Source: an uncultured Synergistales bacterium
GTDB lineage: Bacteria; Synergistota; Synergistia; Synergistales; Aminobacteriaceae
Direction: 5' to 3'
DNA length: 37,344 nucleotides
Assembly: GCA_905235395.1 (NCBI GenBank)
Contig: CAJOLN010000027.1
Span: forward strand, 1-37,344
Shown: positions 9,094 to 17,033 of the stretch, piece after piece
Position numbering within the stretch: position 1 is the first letter of the stretch
Layout: each line of letters starts with the position of its first letter
The notes under the pieces: model-generated
What the model was told of the DNA's origin: nothing
Seen by the model: the letters and a program-made list of their open reading frames with translations, nothing else
The model's database searches: none
Program-made: the position numbers and the translations under genes

Positions 9094-9185
9094 ATCTTGC
9101 GCTTACACTCAAAGCTACGAATATCGCTCTCTGGATTGGCGTTGTTCCTGGCTCTGAAGTTATATCACAGGAGGTTTATTTATTC

Positions 9186-9452
9186 ATGATCCAGAAGGAA
9201 AAGAAACAGGCAGTAATCGCAGAGTTCAAGACTCACGAAAACGACACAGGTTCACCTGAAGTACAGGTAGCAATTCTCACAGAAAGAATTCGTGAACTCA
9301 CAGAACATTTGAAGACTCACAAGAAAGATTTCCATTCACGAAGAGGACTGCTCAAAATGGTAGGTTCAAGACGAAGACTTCTGCGTTACCTCATGAACAA
9401 AGACTTCAACAGATACCGTTCACTGATTGAGAGACTTGGTTTAAGACACTAG
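9186..9452 (+). CDS. rpsO: 30S ribosomal protein S15
   Basis: S15 binds the central domain of 16S rRNA early in small-subunit assembly. The ATG at 9186 gives an 88-residue protein, the family length, and follows AGGAGG (9169-9174) by eleven bases. The longer upstream reading is not supported. Motifs are [18 protein letters not shown] near residues 12-29, the [19 protein letters not shown] helix pair, and the LIERLGLR end. The gene is 15 bases upstream of rpmE and probably cotranscribed with it. Confidence 0.97.
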   Translation: MIQKEKKQAVIAEFKTHENDTGSPEVQVAILTERIRELTEHLKTHKKDFHSRRGLLKMVGSRRRLLRYLMNKDFNRYRSLIERLGLRH

Positions 9453-9467
9453 GAGGAAATCATCACA

Positions 9468-9695
9468 ATGAAAAAAAATATTCACCCTGAATATCAGGAA
9501 TGCAAAGTTACATGTGCCTGCGGAAATACATTCATGACACGTTCAACAATGAAAGAAATCCGCGTAGGTGTCTGCTCGGCATGTCACCCGTTCTACAGCG
9601 GCAAGAAGGGCAGAGTTCTCACTGAGGCAGGCCGTCTTGAAAAGTTCCAGCAGAAGTACAAAGGAATCAATTACGGCCAGAAGACAGAAGTATAA
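9468..9695 (+). CDS. rpmE: 50S ribosomal protein L31
   Basis: L31 is a small large-subunit protein that bridges to the small subunit. The 75 residues begin [19 protein letters not shown] and include [12 protein letters not shown]. The cysteines around 12-18 and 36-39 make this the zinc-binding (C+) type, so there is no sign of the zinc-independent paralogue here. The start has an AGGAGGAA ribosome site. A strong terminator follows, closing the rpsO-rpmE unit. Confidence 0.96.
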   Translation: MKKNIHPEYQECKVTCACGNTFMTRSTMKEIRVGVCSACHPFYSGKKGRVLTEAGRLEKFQQKYKGINYGQKTEV

Positions 9696-9713
9696 TTCAC
9701 ATTGCTCATTTAT

Positions 9714-9739
9714 GGGGGCTGAAATATGCTCCCTTTTTT
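9714..9739 (+). terminator. rho-independent terminator after rpmE
   Basis: GGGGGC (9714-9719) pairs with GCTCCC (9728-9733) across an eight-base loop, with one G-T pair, followed by six T residues (9734-9739). It ends only three bases before the thyX start. Confidence 0.8.
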
Positions 9740-9742
9740 ATT

Positions 9743-10438
9743 ATGAACATGAACGTAATATTATTATCACATACACCTGAACCTGATGCTCTCGTTGCCG
9801 CCGCTGCACGTATATGCTACCGTGATGTAACTGCGTCTGAACTTCTTCAAGGCGAAGAACAAAATTTATCTCGTAAACTCATTGCTGAACTCTTCATGAG
9901 CGGACATACATCAACGTTTGAACATGTGAGTTTCACTTTCGGGATTGATGGACTGAGCAGAGTTGCATCACATCAGTTAGTGCGTCATCGTTTAGCGAGT
10001 TTCAGTCAGCAGAGTCAGCGTTACGTGAAGATGAATTATGACCCTGAAGCCGTAATCGTTCCTCCGTCAATCGAATCGAATCCCGAAGCATTGAGAGTGT
10101 TTCATGAAGCAGTGAAGACATCGCAGGAAGCATACAGGCAGTTAATTGAAATGGGAATTAAGAAAGAAGATGCGAGATTCATTTTGCCTCACGGACATTC
10201 AACACGTCTTGTTATGACCATGAACGCAAGAGAACTTCATCACTTCTTCAATTTGAGATTATGCAGACGCGCACAATGGGAAATTCACGAACTCGCACGT
10301 AAAATGTTAATCTTATGCAGAGAAAAAGCACCAGTGTTATTTGAAAAGGCCGGGCCGTCATGTATATTTGGAAAATGTGAAGAAGCACGTACATGCGGAA
10401 AACCTTATAGAGATATGGAGGAATTGATACTTGATTAA
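9743..10438 (+). CDS. thyX: flavin-dependent thymidylate synthase
   Basis: ThyX makes dTMP from dUMP using methylene-tetrahydrofolate and FAD/NAD(P)H, replacing ThyA. The signature RHRLASFSQQSQRY is at residues 81-94, and the C-terminal half has the RLCRRAQWEIHELA substrate-binding helix. The 231-residue length is normal. The start is unusual: the T-tract of the preceding terminator ends three bases before ATG 9743, and no ribosome site is present for that codon or for ATG 9749. The end overlaps the next gene by eight bases. With no thyA visible here, this is probably the cell's thymidylate synthase. Confidence 0.95.
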   Translation: MNMNVILLSHTPEPDALVAAAARICYRDVTASELLQGEEQNLSRKLIAELFMSGHTSTFEHVSFTFGIDGLSRVASHQLVRHRLASFSQQSQRYVKMNYDPEAVIVPPSIESNPEALRVFHEAVKTSQEAYRQLIEMGIKKEDARFILPHGHSTRLVMTMNARELHHFFNLRLCRRAQWEIHELARKMLILCREKAPVLFEKAGPSCIFGKCEEARTCGKPYRDMEELILD

Positions 10439-11363
10439 GAGATTGAATATGCTGATGATGATTGCGATGAACCTCTTCGGACTTCATGCTGAAGATGATT
10501 CGAGAAAAATTCCAGTCGGAGGTCAGGCAGTCATTGAAGGAGTACTGATGAAGGGAAAAAATTTATGGGGATTAGCAGTTCGCAGACCTTCAGGTGATAT
10601 ATTTCATGAGCATTGGCCGAACTCATCACGCACAACAAGAATGCCCTATAAGCTCCCTTTCATCAGAGGAGTAGTTGTGATGTGCGAAATGTTGGCAACA
10701 GGGTTCAAGGCATTATCACGTTCAGCAGAGGTTGCACTTGAAGAGACGCAGGAAGAATTGACGTTTAAGGATATATTGCTGTCAATCGTAATTGCAGTTG
10801 TCGCTGTTGGAGGATTATTCATCGCATTGCCTTTATGGATTGCAGGAAGACTTTCTGATGTTCCCCTTTACGTGAATATCATCGAGGGAATAACACGCGC
10901 TGTAATCTTCATAGGGTACGTTGCAATCATAGGACTATGGCCGGACATTAAGCAGGTATTCAGGTATCACGGAGCTGAACATAAAACGATAAATGCGTTT
11001 GAACATGGCCTTGATATGACACCTGAAAACATAATGACGTGTTCAAGGATTCATCCAAGATGTGGAACTTCGTTTTTACTGATTGCGGTTATTGTGAGCA
11101 TAGTAATCTTCTCGCCAGTCAAAACATTTATTGCAGGAGAGAGTTTCATTCTTCAGGTACTCGCGAGAATCATTTTGATACCAGTTGTGATTGGAATATC
11201 ATACGAAATAATACGCCTCGCGTCTAACTCAGGGAAATTCGGACTGTGTATTATCGCTCCTTTTCTGACACTTCAATACTTAACGACAAGAGAACCCGAC
11301 ATAAAGCAATCTGAAGTAGCATTAGAATCATTGAACACAGCACTTAACGGAGGACTTGAATGA
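10431..11363 (+). CDS. DUF1385 family membrane protein
   Basis: This conserved protein of unknown function has about 310 residues. Visible family marks are VGGQAVIEGVLMKG near residues 27-40, the polar RRPSGDI stretch, two central hydrophobic segments, the YHGAEHKTINAFEHG motif (histidines and acidic residues, possibly a metal site), CSRIHPRCGTSFLL, and a hydrophobic C-terminal third with LQYLTTREP near the end. The start is TTG, nine bases after a GGAGG, and overlaps thyX. DUF1385 genes are repeatedly found next to prfA and prmC in anaerobes and Gram-positives, as here, but the reason is not known. I predict an inner membrane protein and assign no reaction. Confidence 0.88.
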   Translation: MIKRLNMLMMIAMNLFGLHAEDDSRKIPVGGQAVIEGVLMKGKNLWGLAVRRPSGDIFHEHWPNSSRTTRMPYKLPFIRGVVVMCEMLATGFKALSRSAEVALEETQEELTFKDILLSIVIAVVAVGGLFIALPLWIAGRLSDVPLYVNIIEGITRAVIFIGYVAIIGLWPDIKQVFRYHGAEHKTINAFEHGLDMTPENIMTCSRIHPRCGTSFLLIAVIVSIVIFSPVKTFIAGESFILQVLARIILIPVVIGISYEIIRLASNSGKFGLCIIAPFLTLQYLTTREPDIKQSEVALESLNTALNGGLE

Positions 11364-11364
11364 C

Positions 11365-12444
11365 ATGAATATAGAACCAAAGTTACAGGCAATAGAGCAG
11401 GAATATAACGAGACATCAAAGAAACTGGAAGACCCTGATGTAATATCAAATCCTAAAGAGCTTCAGATACTCGGCAAGAAACGTGCACAGCTTGAACCCG
11501 TAGTAAGCAAGTATCAAGAATACAAAGACGCATTGAAATCTATCGCCGAAGCCAAAGAGTTAATCAAATCTGGAGATTCGGAACTTGAATCATTAGCGCG
11601 TGAGGAACTTGCATCTCTTGAACCTAAAATTGAAAGTTTCACTCACGATTTAACATTGCTTCTTCTTCCTCAAGACCCTAATGATGAGAAAAGCGTTGTA
11701 GTTGAAATTCGAGCGGGTACAGGAGGAGATGAAGCTACACTCTTTGCGGCAGACCTCTTCAGAATGTACGTGAGATTCTGTGAACGTCAGCGGTGGAAGA
11801 TTGAAGTGATTGACAGTTCAACGAACACTGCGGGCATTGGAGGCTATAAGGAAATAGTCTTCAGGATTGATTCACGAGGAGCATACAGCAAGATGAAATA
11901 TGAATCAGGGGTTCACAGAGTTCAACGCGTTCCTGTTACTGAGGCAAGCGGACGAATTCACACAAGTGCGGCAACAGTTGCAGTTCTTCCTGAAGCAGAT
12001 GATGTTGAAGTTGAGATACGTCCCGAAGATTTGAAGATTGATACATATCGTTCAAGCGGTGCAGGTGGTCAGCACGTCAACATGACAGACAGCGCAGTTC
12101 GCATTACGCATTTGCCTACGGGAATAGTAGTAACGTGTCAGGATGAACGCTCGCAAATAAAGAACCGTGCACGTGCAATGTCGTATCTGAAGACTAAACT
12201 ATTTGACCTCGAACAGCAGAAACAGAATTCAGAACAGGCAAGTGAAAGACGCGGTATGATTGGATCAGGTGACAGAAGTGAACGTGTACGCACATACAAT
12301 TTTCCGCAAAACAGAATTACGGATCACAGAATCAATCTCACACTCTATAAGCTCGAATCATATTTAGACGGAGATTTATACGAGATGATTGACGCTATGC
12401 TCCTCGCTGAACAGACACAAAAGTTGCAAGACCTTGAAGGTTAG
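11365..12444 (+). CDS. prfA: peptide chain release factor 1
   Basis: RF1 recognises UAA and UAG and triggers peptide release. The 359-residue product shows the codon-reading region with the PVT tripeptide in RVQRVPVTEASGRIHTSAAT, and the catalytic GGQ in SSGAGGQHVNMTDSAV, the glutamine that PrmC methylates. I chose ATG 11365 because GGAGG (11349-11353) is eleven bases upstream; the TTG at 11356 is too close to that site. It begins one base after the DUF1385 stop, and prmC, encoding its modifying enzyme, overlaps its end. Confidence 0.96.
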   Translation: MNIEPKLQAIEQEYNETSKKLEDPDVISNPKELQILGKKRAQLEPVVSKYQEYKDALKSIAEAKELIKSGDSELESLAREELASLEPKIESFTHDLTLLLLPQDPNDEKSVVVEIRAGTGGDEATLFAADLFRMYVRFCERQRWKIEVIDSSTNTAGIGGYKEIVFRIDSRGAYSKMKYESGVHRVQRVPVTEASGRIHTSAATVAVLPEADDVEVEIRPEDLKIDTYRSSGAGGQHVNMTDSAVRITHLPTGIVVTCQDERSQIKNRARAMSYLKTKLFDLEQQKQNSEQASERRGMIGSGDRSERVRTYNFPQNRITDHRINLTLYKLESYLDGDLYEMIDAMLLAEQTQKLQDLEG

Positions 12445-13258
12445 TGATTACGTTAAACGCCTCGAACATGAAGACATTCAGAACGCAGGACAGGAATCAT
12501 TATGGCTAATCTCTCATGCTCTGGGCATATCTCATTCAGCCGTACTCACGAAGAATACACTTTCTGATGATGAATGCACAAAGATTGAAGATGTAATTTC
12601 GAGACGCATTAAGGGTGAACCATTGCAGTACATTCTTGGTGAAACAGACTTCTACGGAAGAGATTTTCATGTTGGAAGAGGCGTATTGATTCCGAGACAT
12701 GACACAGAAACTCTCATTGAGGCCATGAAATTTTTTGCGAAGCCCGATGAGAGTTTTTGCTTTGCCGATTGGGGAACAGGTTCAGGCTGTATTGCAATAA
12801 CCATAATGCTTGAGTTCCCGCATTCATTTGCATACATGATTGAACAGAGTGAAGACGCAATCACATTCGCTCGAATAAATCTCGAACGCTATAATGTAAT
12901 TCACAGAGCAAAAATCATTTCACGACTCGAAGATGTGAATCGCAAGTGCAGATTCATTTTGAGCAACCCTCCGTACATATCTTCAGATGAAATTGACAGA
13001 CTCATGAAGACAGTGCGGGATTATGAGCCTCATGTTGCGTTAGACGGAGGCAATGACGGAATGAATTTTTACAGGCTCATCATGAATCGTTCAATGAGTG
13101 TGCTTGATGATGACGGCTATCTGATTTTCGAGACTGGCAATATGAATCAGGTTCATGCGTTAGAATCTGTTAGTGATAATTTCATGTTCGTGCGTGAATT
13201 TCATGATTCAAATAATTTTCCGAGATGTATAGCTCTAAAGAGGAGAGTGAATGAATGA
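12434..13258 (+). CDS. prmC: release factor glutamine methyltransferase
   Basis: PrmC methylates the glutamine of the GGQ motif in release factors using S-adenosylmethionine. The methyltransferase core shows DWGTGSGCI (112-120, SAM binding) and the substrate-binding NPPY at 178-181. The segment GEPLQYILGETDFYG near residues 61-75 and LIPRHDTETLIE are also characteristic. I place the start at TTG 12434, overlapping the last ten bases of prfA. No strong ribosome site is present, so translation probably depends on coupling to prfA. The product is about 274 residues, normal for the family. Confidence 0.92.
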   Translation: MKVSDYVKRLEHEDIQNAGQESLWLISHALGISHSAVLTKNTLSDDECTKIEDVISRRIKGEPLQYILGETDFYGRDFHVGRGVLIPRHDTETLIEAMKFFAKPDESFCFADWGTGSGCIAITIMLEFPHSFAYMIEQSEDAITFARINLERYNVIHRAKIISRLEDVNRKCRFILSNPPYISSDEIDRLMKTVRDYEPHVALDGGNDGMNFYRLIMNRSMSVLDDDGYLIFETGNMNQVHALESVSDNFMFVREFHDSNNFPRCIALKRRVNE

Positions 13259-13557
13259 TGAGAAAACGTAAAGCAGAAACACTTGTTGAATTCCTCGTGG
13301 CTTCGTTTATATTCGTTGAGATTATGGCAGGTATATTGAGTTTCATCGCCAATCAGACAGAGACGCTCGTTAATATTCGTAACAGAGATACAATGATGTT
13401 CCATGCACAGCGTTTCATGAATATGGGTGTCAGCATATCAGAATATAATAATGATGACATATGCAAGGCTGATAATGTAACTCTGAATCAGGACGGCAGT
13501 ATGTTGACAGTGAGCAGAGACACAAAAAGCACAATGACAATCAACCTTAAACCATAA
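13255..13557 (+). CDS. type IV pilin-like / pseudopilin small protein
   Basis: A 100-residue protein begins with a short basic leader (MMRKRKA), then ETLVEFLVASFIFVEIMAGILSF. This has the layout of a class III prepilin signal: a cleavage point after Ala, a glutamate at position +5 of the mature chain, then an unbroken hydrophobic helix. The remaining 65 or so residues are polar and end with a short strand-rich stretch. The start overlaps the prmC stop and a GAGGAGAG ribosome site precedes it, so it is the last gene of the thyX-prfA-prmC unit. No pilin secretion genes are in the window. I infer a pseudopilin with moderate confidence. Confidence 0.55.
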   Translation: MMRKRKAETLVEFLVASFIFVEIMAGILSFIANQTETLVNIRNRDTMMFHAQRFMNMGVSISEYNNDDICKADNVTLNQDGSMLTVSRDTKSTMTINLKP

Positions 13558-13569
13558 GGATACTTCTTC

Positions 13570-13591
13570 CCCCCGTCGATATGGCAGGGGG
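13570..13591. terminator. probable bidirectional terminator
   Basis: CCCCC (13570-13574) pairs with GGGGG (13587-13591) over a twelve-base loop, lying between the pilin-like gene (plus) and cheV (minus), which converge here. The T-tracts on both sides are short and broken, so the efficiency is uncertain. Confidence 0.5.
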
Positions 13592-13602
13592 TTATTCATT
13601 CA

Positions 13603-14517
13603 TCAGAACGGATTTCTTGCCTTCTTGCAGTCCCGATAAATTTTCACGACACATTCAACGAGTTTATACACATCAGGTTTCAGCACATGAATTATTTTGA
13701 GAGACTCTGCACGGTCTAAGAGTTCCTTCACCATTATCGATGAGAATAATATTACCGGCATGTTCTCTGTACGTTCATCCTGTCTGAGAGTTTCAACGAG
13801 GCTCAGGCCATCAAGAAGGGGCATCTCAATATCAGACACAAGAAGATCAAAGTTCTCTCCCTGATCCAGTAATAATTTTCTCGCTTCAACTCCGTCTTTC
13901 ACAGGATATATGCTCGTGAATCCGGACTGCTTTAACACATCACATGTCTGTTGTCTCAACAGCGGCGAATCATCAGCAACAAGAATATGAAAATCTTCAA
14001 CGTGTCCTACCTGACGATGATACGCACCAAGTTTCCCCTGATCGAACATGTGTTCCGCTACTGCCGGTGCTGTCTCCTGTATGATTGCCTCATAGTCGAG
14101 AAGCAAAATATTTCTGTTATCCCTCTTGATGATATAGAGTACCCACTTCAATGATACTCCCCTCATCTTTGAACTGTCTAAATCCTCCGCGTTTATTTGT
14201 CGTATCCGTTCTACTCCGTCAACAAGGAAGCCAAGTTTTATGTCATTGAATTCTGCTACCATTACCTTAGTCTGATTCGTCGGTACAGGTGATTGAATCC
14301 CTAAGAATATTCTCAAATCTATTAATGGAAGTGTCGCTCCTCTAAGTGTAGTTATGCCTACGAAAGCAGGTATCTTTGTGGGTATAGGTCTGCATCCTGT
14401 CCAACGCAAAATTTCACGTGTCTTATTCACATTTATTGCAAAGGCTTCATCTCCGAGCGTAAACACCACTATTTCCCATTTACGGCTCGCTGCTGCCACA
14501 GTTTTTTTCTCTTCCAT
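13603..14517 (-). CDS. cheV: chemotaxis protein CheV (CheW plus receiver domain)
   Basis: CheV couples chemoreceptors to the kinase CheA and can be phosphorylated for adaptation. Residues about 11-155 are a CheW-like domain (VVFTLGDEAFAINV, then FVGITTLRGATLPLIDLR). Residues about 176-300 are a response regulator receiver with the acidic pair D182/D183, the phosphoacceptor D229 in SDIEMP, S259/S260 and K280 in LKP, all intact. I chose ATG 14517 (304 residues) because GGGAGG lies upstream and the longer reading adds a non-conserved leader. It stands alone with its own promoter; no other chemotaxis gene is in the window. Confidence 0.93.
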   Translation of the reverse strand: MEEKKTVAAASRKWEIVVFTLGDEAFAINVNKTREILRWTGCRPIPTKIPAFVGITTLRGATLPLIDLRIFLGIQSPVPTNQTKVMVAEFNDIKLGFLVDGVERIRQINAEDLDSSKMRGVSLKWVLYIIKRDNRNILLLDYEAIIQETAPAVAEHMFDQGKLGAYHRQVGHVEDFHILVADDSPLLRQQTCDVLKQSGFTSIYPVKDGVEARKLLLDQGENFDLLVSDIEMPLLDGLSLVETLRQDERTENMPVILFSSIMVKELLDRAESLKIIHVLKPDVYKLVECVVKIYRDCKKARNPF

Positions 14518-14554
14518 GTCCGAACTTCTGCCTCCCTTTTGATAACACTTTAAG

Positions 14555-14560
14555 ATTATA
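14555..14560 (-). promoter_or_regulatory. extended -10 promoter for cheV
   Basis: The minus strand reads TTTTGCTATAATC, again TGC followed by a perfect TATAAT, about 38 bases before the cheV start. It is back to back with the promoter of the macroglobulin gene. Confidence 0.6.
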
Positions 14561-14589
14561 GCAAAATGGCCTGAATAATTATTACACGC

Positions 14590-14595
14590 TATAAT
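14590..14595 (+). promoter_or_regulatory. -10 promoter element for the alpha-2-macroglobulin gene
   Basis: A perfect TATAAT in CGCTATAATAG lies about 39 bases before the TTG start at 14634 on the plus strand. The -35 region is weak. A GAAAGGA ribosome site follows nearer the gene. Confidence 0.5.
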
Positions 14596-14633
14596 AGTTT
14601 CACTTATCTCAAAATGAAAGGACTGCATTAAAA

Positions 14634-17033
14634 TTGTTTAAGCCTCAGAAATTTTTCATTGTGCTTCTGATTCTTATCATGGCAGTATCATGTGCAAATG
14701 CTGCTTCACGCACGAATATGCCTCCAGGTGTCAGAAGTTTTTCACCAACGGGAACAGTACCCGAAAACGTTTCATTCAGGGCAGTGTTCAATAACCCTGT
14801 AGTGAATCGTTCTCAGCTCGGAAAAGCAATCACTCCCGAAAATTCATTGTTCCCGTTTGAAATCAATCCGCCCCTGCAAATTGAAGGACGGTGGCAGAAT
14901 GACCGGACATTCACCGCGAGATTGTTATCTCCTTTGAGAAATGCTACTACATATACAGCAACTCTCAAAGATAATCTCAAAGACAGACGCGGAAACAAAA
15001 TCGGGCCAGGCGTATTCAGATTTCAGACTGAAGGAATATCACCGACAGACATAAAAGCATCAATGGGCAAAGACGGACGTGCATACTTCAGCCTGACGTT
15101 CAACATGAAAGTGAACCCTGCACAATTGAAGGGCTTCATGAGAATCATAAACTCAGAAGGAAAAGAAATGCCCTATTCAATAATCGGTGAACTTCCGTCA
15201 AGAACAATAAGAGCAGCTGTACCTGTTCAGAAGTCATCATCAAGACAGAGCTTCACAGTCAGAATTGCGGCAGGAATGAAGACAGGTGAAGGCGATATTA
15301 CATCAGGCAAAGATTTCACACAGACCGTAGTGTTAAATCCTGAGCTTATGATTCATGGCCTTTATCCAGGTGAAAATGAAATAAGAGCATCATTCAACTT
15401 TGGGATTGACACACAGACAGCAAAGAATTTTATTCAGATTGAACCTTCAGTGAGTGATTTGCGAGTTGAATCGACTTGGGACGAAGAAGTATTCACAATG
15501 CGTTCAAGTGAATTCAAACCCAGAAACAGATTCGTGATTACATTCAGAAAAGGTTTTCCGTCAAAGAATGGTTTAGTTCTCAAAGAAGATTACAAGCAGG
15601 CAGTCATTATGCCAGACCTTGAATCACGAGTTCAACTTCCTTCATCAGGTGTATATCTCACAGCAATGGAGAAGGGACTGATTCCTATTGAGCTTCGTAA
15701 CGTGAAGACTCTTCAGCTTGATTTATGGAGAATGTATGAGAATAACATTCCGTATGTGCTTCATGATGAGTATGATAACTTCCAGAGGGATATAGCAAGG
15801 AGAGTTTACACGAACGAGATTAAGTTAGACCTTCCATTGAATGAAAAAGTTAGAAGAAGCATTCCCGTTGAAGATATTGCGAAAGGTGAAAGAGGATTAT
15901 TCCTTCTGACTGCAAAAGATGCCGCCAGAGAAGAATGGTATGAAGCAGAACAGATGATAAATCTTTCAGATATAGGAGCAACTGCAAGACTATGGGATGA
16001 TGCAATATTAATCTGGGCTAATACTCTCACAACAGCAAGAGGGATTCAGGACGCAGAAGTAAAAATTTATTCGGACAAGAAACAGCTATTAGTTCATGGC
16101 AAAACTAACAGCGGCGGAGTGTTTTACTATGAGCTTCCGAATGGAGCAGTATGGGATTCAAATAATCAGCCGGAAATTGCAATCGTAACAAGCGGAACAG
16201 GTGCTTCTGCCGACATCACATATCTACAGCTCACACGAAATCTATTGAACCGTGAAATTTTTGATACGTCAGGCCGTGAATGGTTACGTTCAGGATATGA
16301 TGCAATGATATTCTCACCGCGTGATATATACAGGACAGGAGAGACTGCACAGTTCAAAGCAATAGTACGCAATGCAGATATGACTACGCCTGAAGCATTC
16401 CCTGTGATGTTCGTGGTACGCGATTCATTGAACCGAAAAGTGAAACAGGATACCGTTATGCTGAATGCAAGAGGAAGCACAGTATCAGAGCTAAAGATTC
16501 CGTCGAACGCAATAACAGGAACATGGACAGCAGAGATTGCGATACCAGGCCATGAAGATAAATCGATTGCGTCATACAGATTCCATGTTGAGGACTTCGC
16601 ACCTCCGCGCATAGAAGTAAAACTGAATTCATATAAAAAATTCCTCGTGCATAATGACACTTTCACTGCGGATATTTATGCGAGGTGGCTGTTTGGTGTT
16701 GACGGCTCAGGATTGCAGTACAAAACATCATGGATTGCACGTGAAGGAACATTCAAACCTGAACAGGACAGGTGGAAAGGTTACACGTTCGGAGACCCTT
16801 CGAGAAGATTCACAAATCTTGAAGGTGATATAGCAGAAGGTAATCTTGATAACTTCGGTGCAGGCCATGCAAATCTGAATCTCGAAGATGACTGGCAGGC
16901 TCCAACAAAAATTGATGTAACAATCGGACGACAGCGGAAGGTGGGTAACGAGCACAATAACGAGACCGTATTATTCAGCACCGTATCTTCTCGGAATTGC
17001 TCCGACAACAGACAAGGCAACAGTACGCACTAA
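14634..17033 (+). CDS. bacterial alpha-2-macroglobulin, N-terminal part (before frameshift)
   Basis: This is the first half of a bacterial alpha-2-macroglobulin (YfaS-like), a periplasmic or surface-anchored protease trap. It starts at TTG 14634 with a signal peptide (KFFIVLLILIMAVSCANA). VSC might act as a lipobox, but cleavage after ANA is equally plausible. The next 500 residues are macroglobulin-type beta domains. A clear MG2 domain follows, with RDIYRTGETAQFKAIVRNAD near residue 562 and WTAEIAIPGHED. True coding stops near 16923. The ORF runs on to 17033 in a wrong frame (GRQRKVGNEHNN and onward). The correct frame resumes as SDDSGRWVTSTITRPYYSA on the same strand. One extra base near 16920-16926 would explain it. 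Confidence 0.85.
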   Translation: MFKPQKFFIVLLILIMAVSCANAASRTNMPPGVRSFSPTGTVPENVSFRAVFNNPVVNRSQLGKAITPENSLFPFEINPPLQIEGRWQNDRTFTARLLSPLRNATTYTATLKDNLKDRRGNKIGPGVFRFQTEGISPTDIKASMGKDGRAYFSLTFNMKVNPAQLKGFMRIINSEGKEMPYSIIGELPSRTIRAAVPVQKSSSRQSFTVRIAAGMKTGEGDITSGKDFTQTVVLNPELMIHGLYPGENEIRASFNFGIDTQTAKNFIQIEPSVSDLRVESTWDEEVFTMRSSEFKPRNRFVITFRKGFPSKNGLVLKEDYKQAVIMPDLESRVQLPSSGVYLTAMEKGLIPIELRNVKTLQLDLWRMYENNIPYVLHDEYDNFQRDIARRVYTNEIKLDLPLNEKVRRSIPVEDIAKGERGLFLLTAKDAAREEWYEAEQMINLSDIGATARLWDDAILIWANTLTTARGIQDAEVKIYSDKKQLLVHGKTNSGGVFYYELPNGAVWDSNNQPEIAIVTSGTGASADITYLQLTRNLLNREIFDTSGREWLRSGYDAMIFSPRDIYRTGETAQFKAIVRNADMTTPEAFPVMFVVRDSLNRKVKQDTVMLNARGSTVSELKIPSNAITGTWTAEIAIPGHEDKSIASYRFHVEDFAPPRIEVKLNSYKKFLVHNDTFTADIYARWLFGVDGSGLQYKTSWIAREGTFKPEQDRWKGYTFGDPSRRFTNLEGDIAEGNLDNFGAGHANLNLEDDWQAPTKIDVTIGRQRKVGNEHNNETVLFSTVSSRNCSDNRQGNSTH

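Noticed and set aside
9084-9185. N-terminal extension of S15
   Set aside because: The family length is 88 residues and AGGAGG precedes the internal ATG at 9186; the extension is leader sequence.
16920-17033. Programmed frameshift in the macroglobulin gene
   Set aside because: There is no slippery heptamer or obvious pausing structure, and both parts are needed for the fold, so mutation or sequencing error is more likely.
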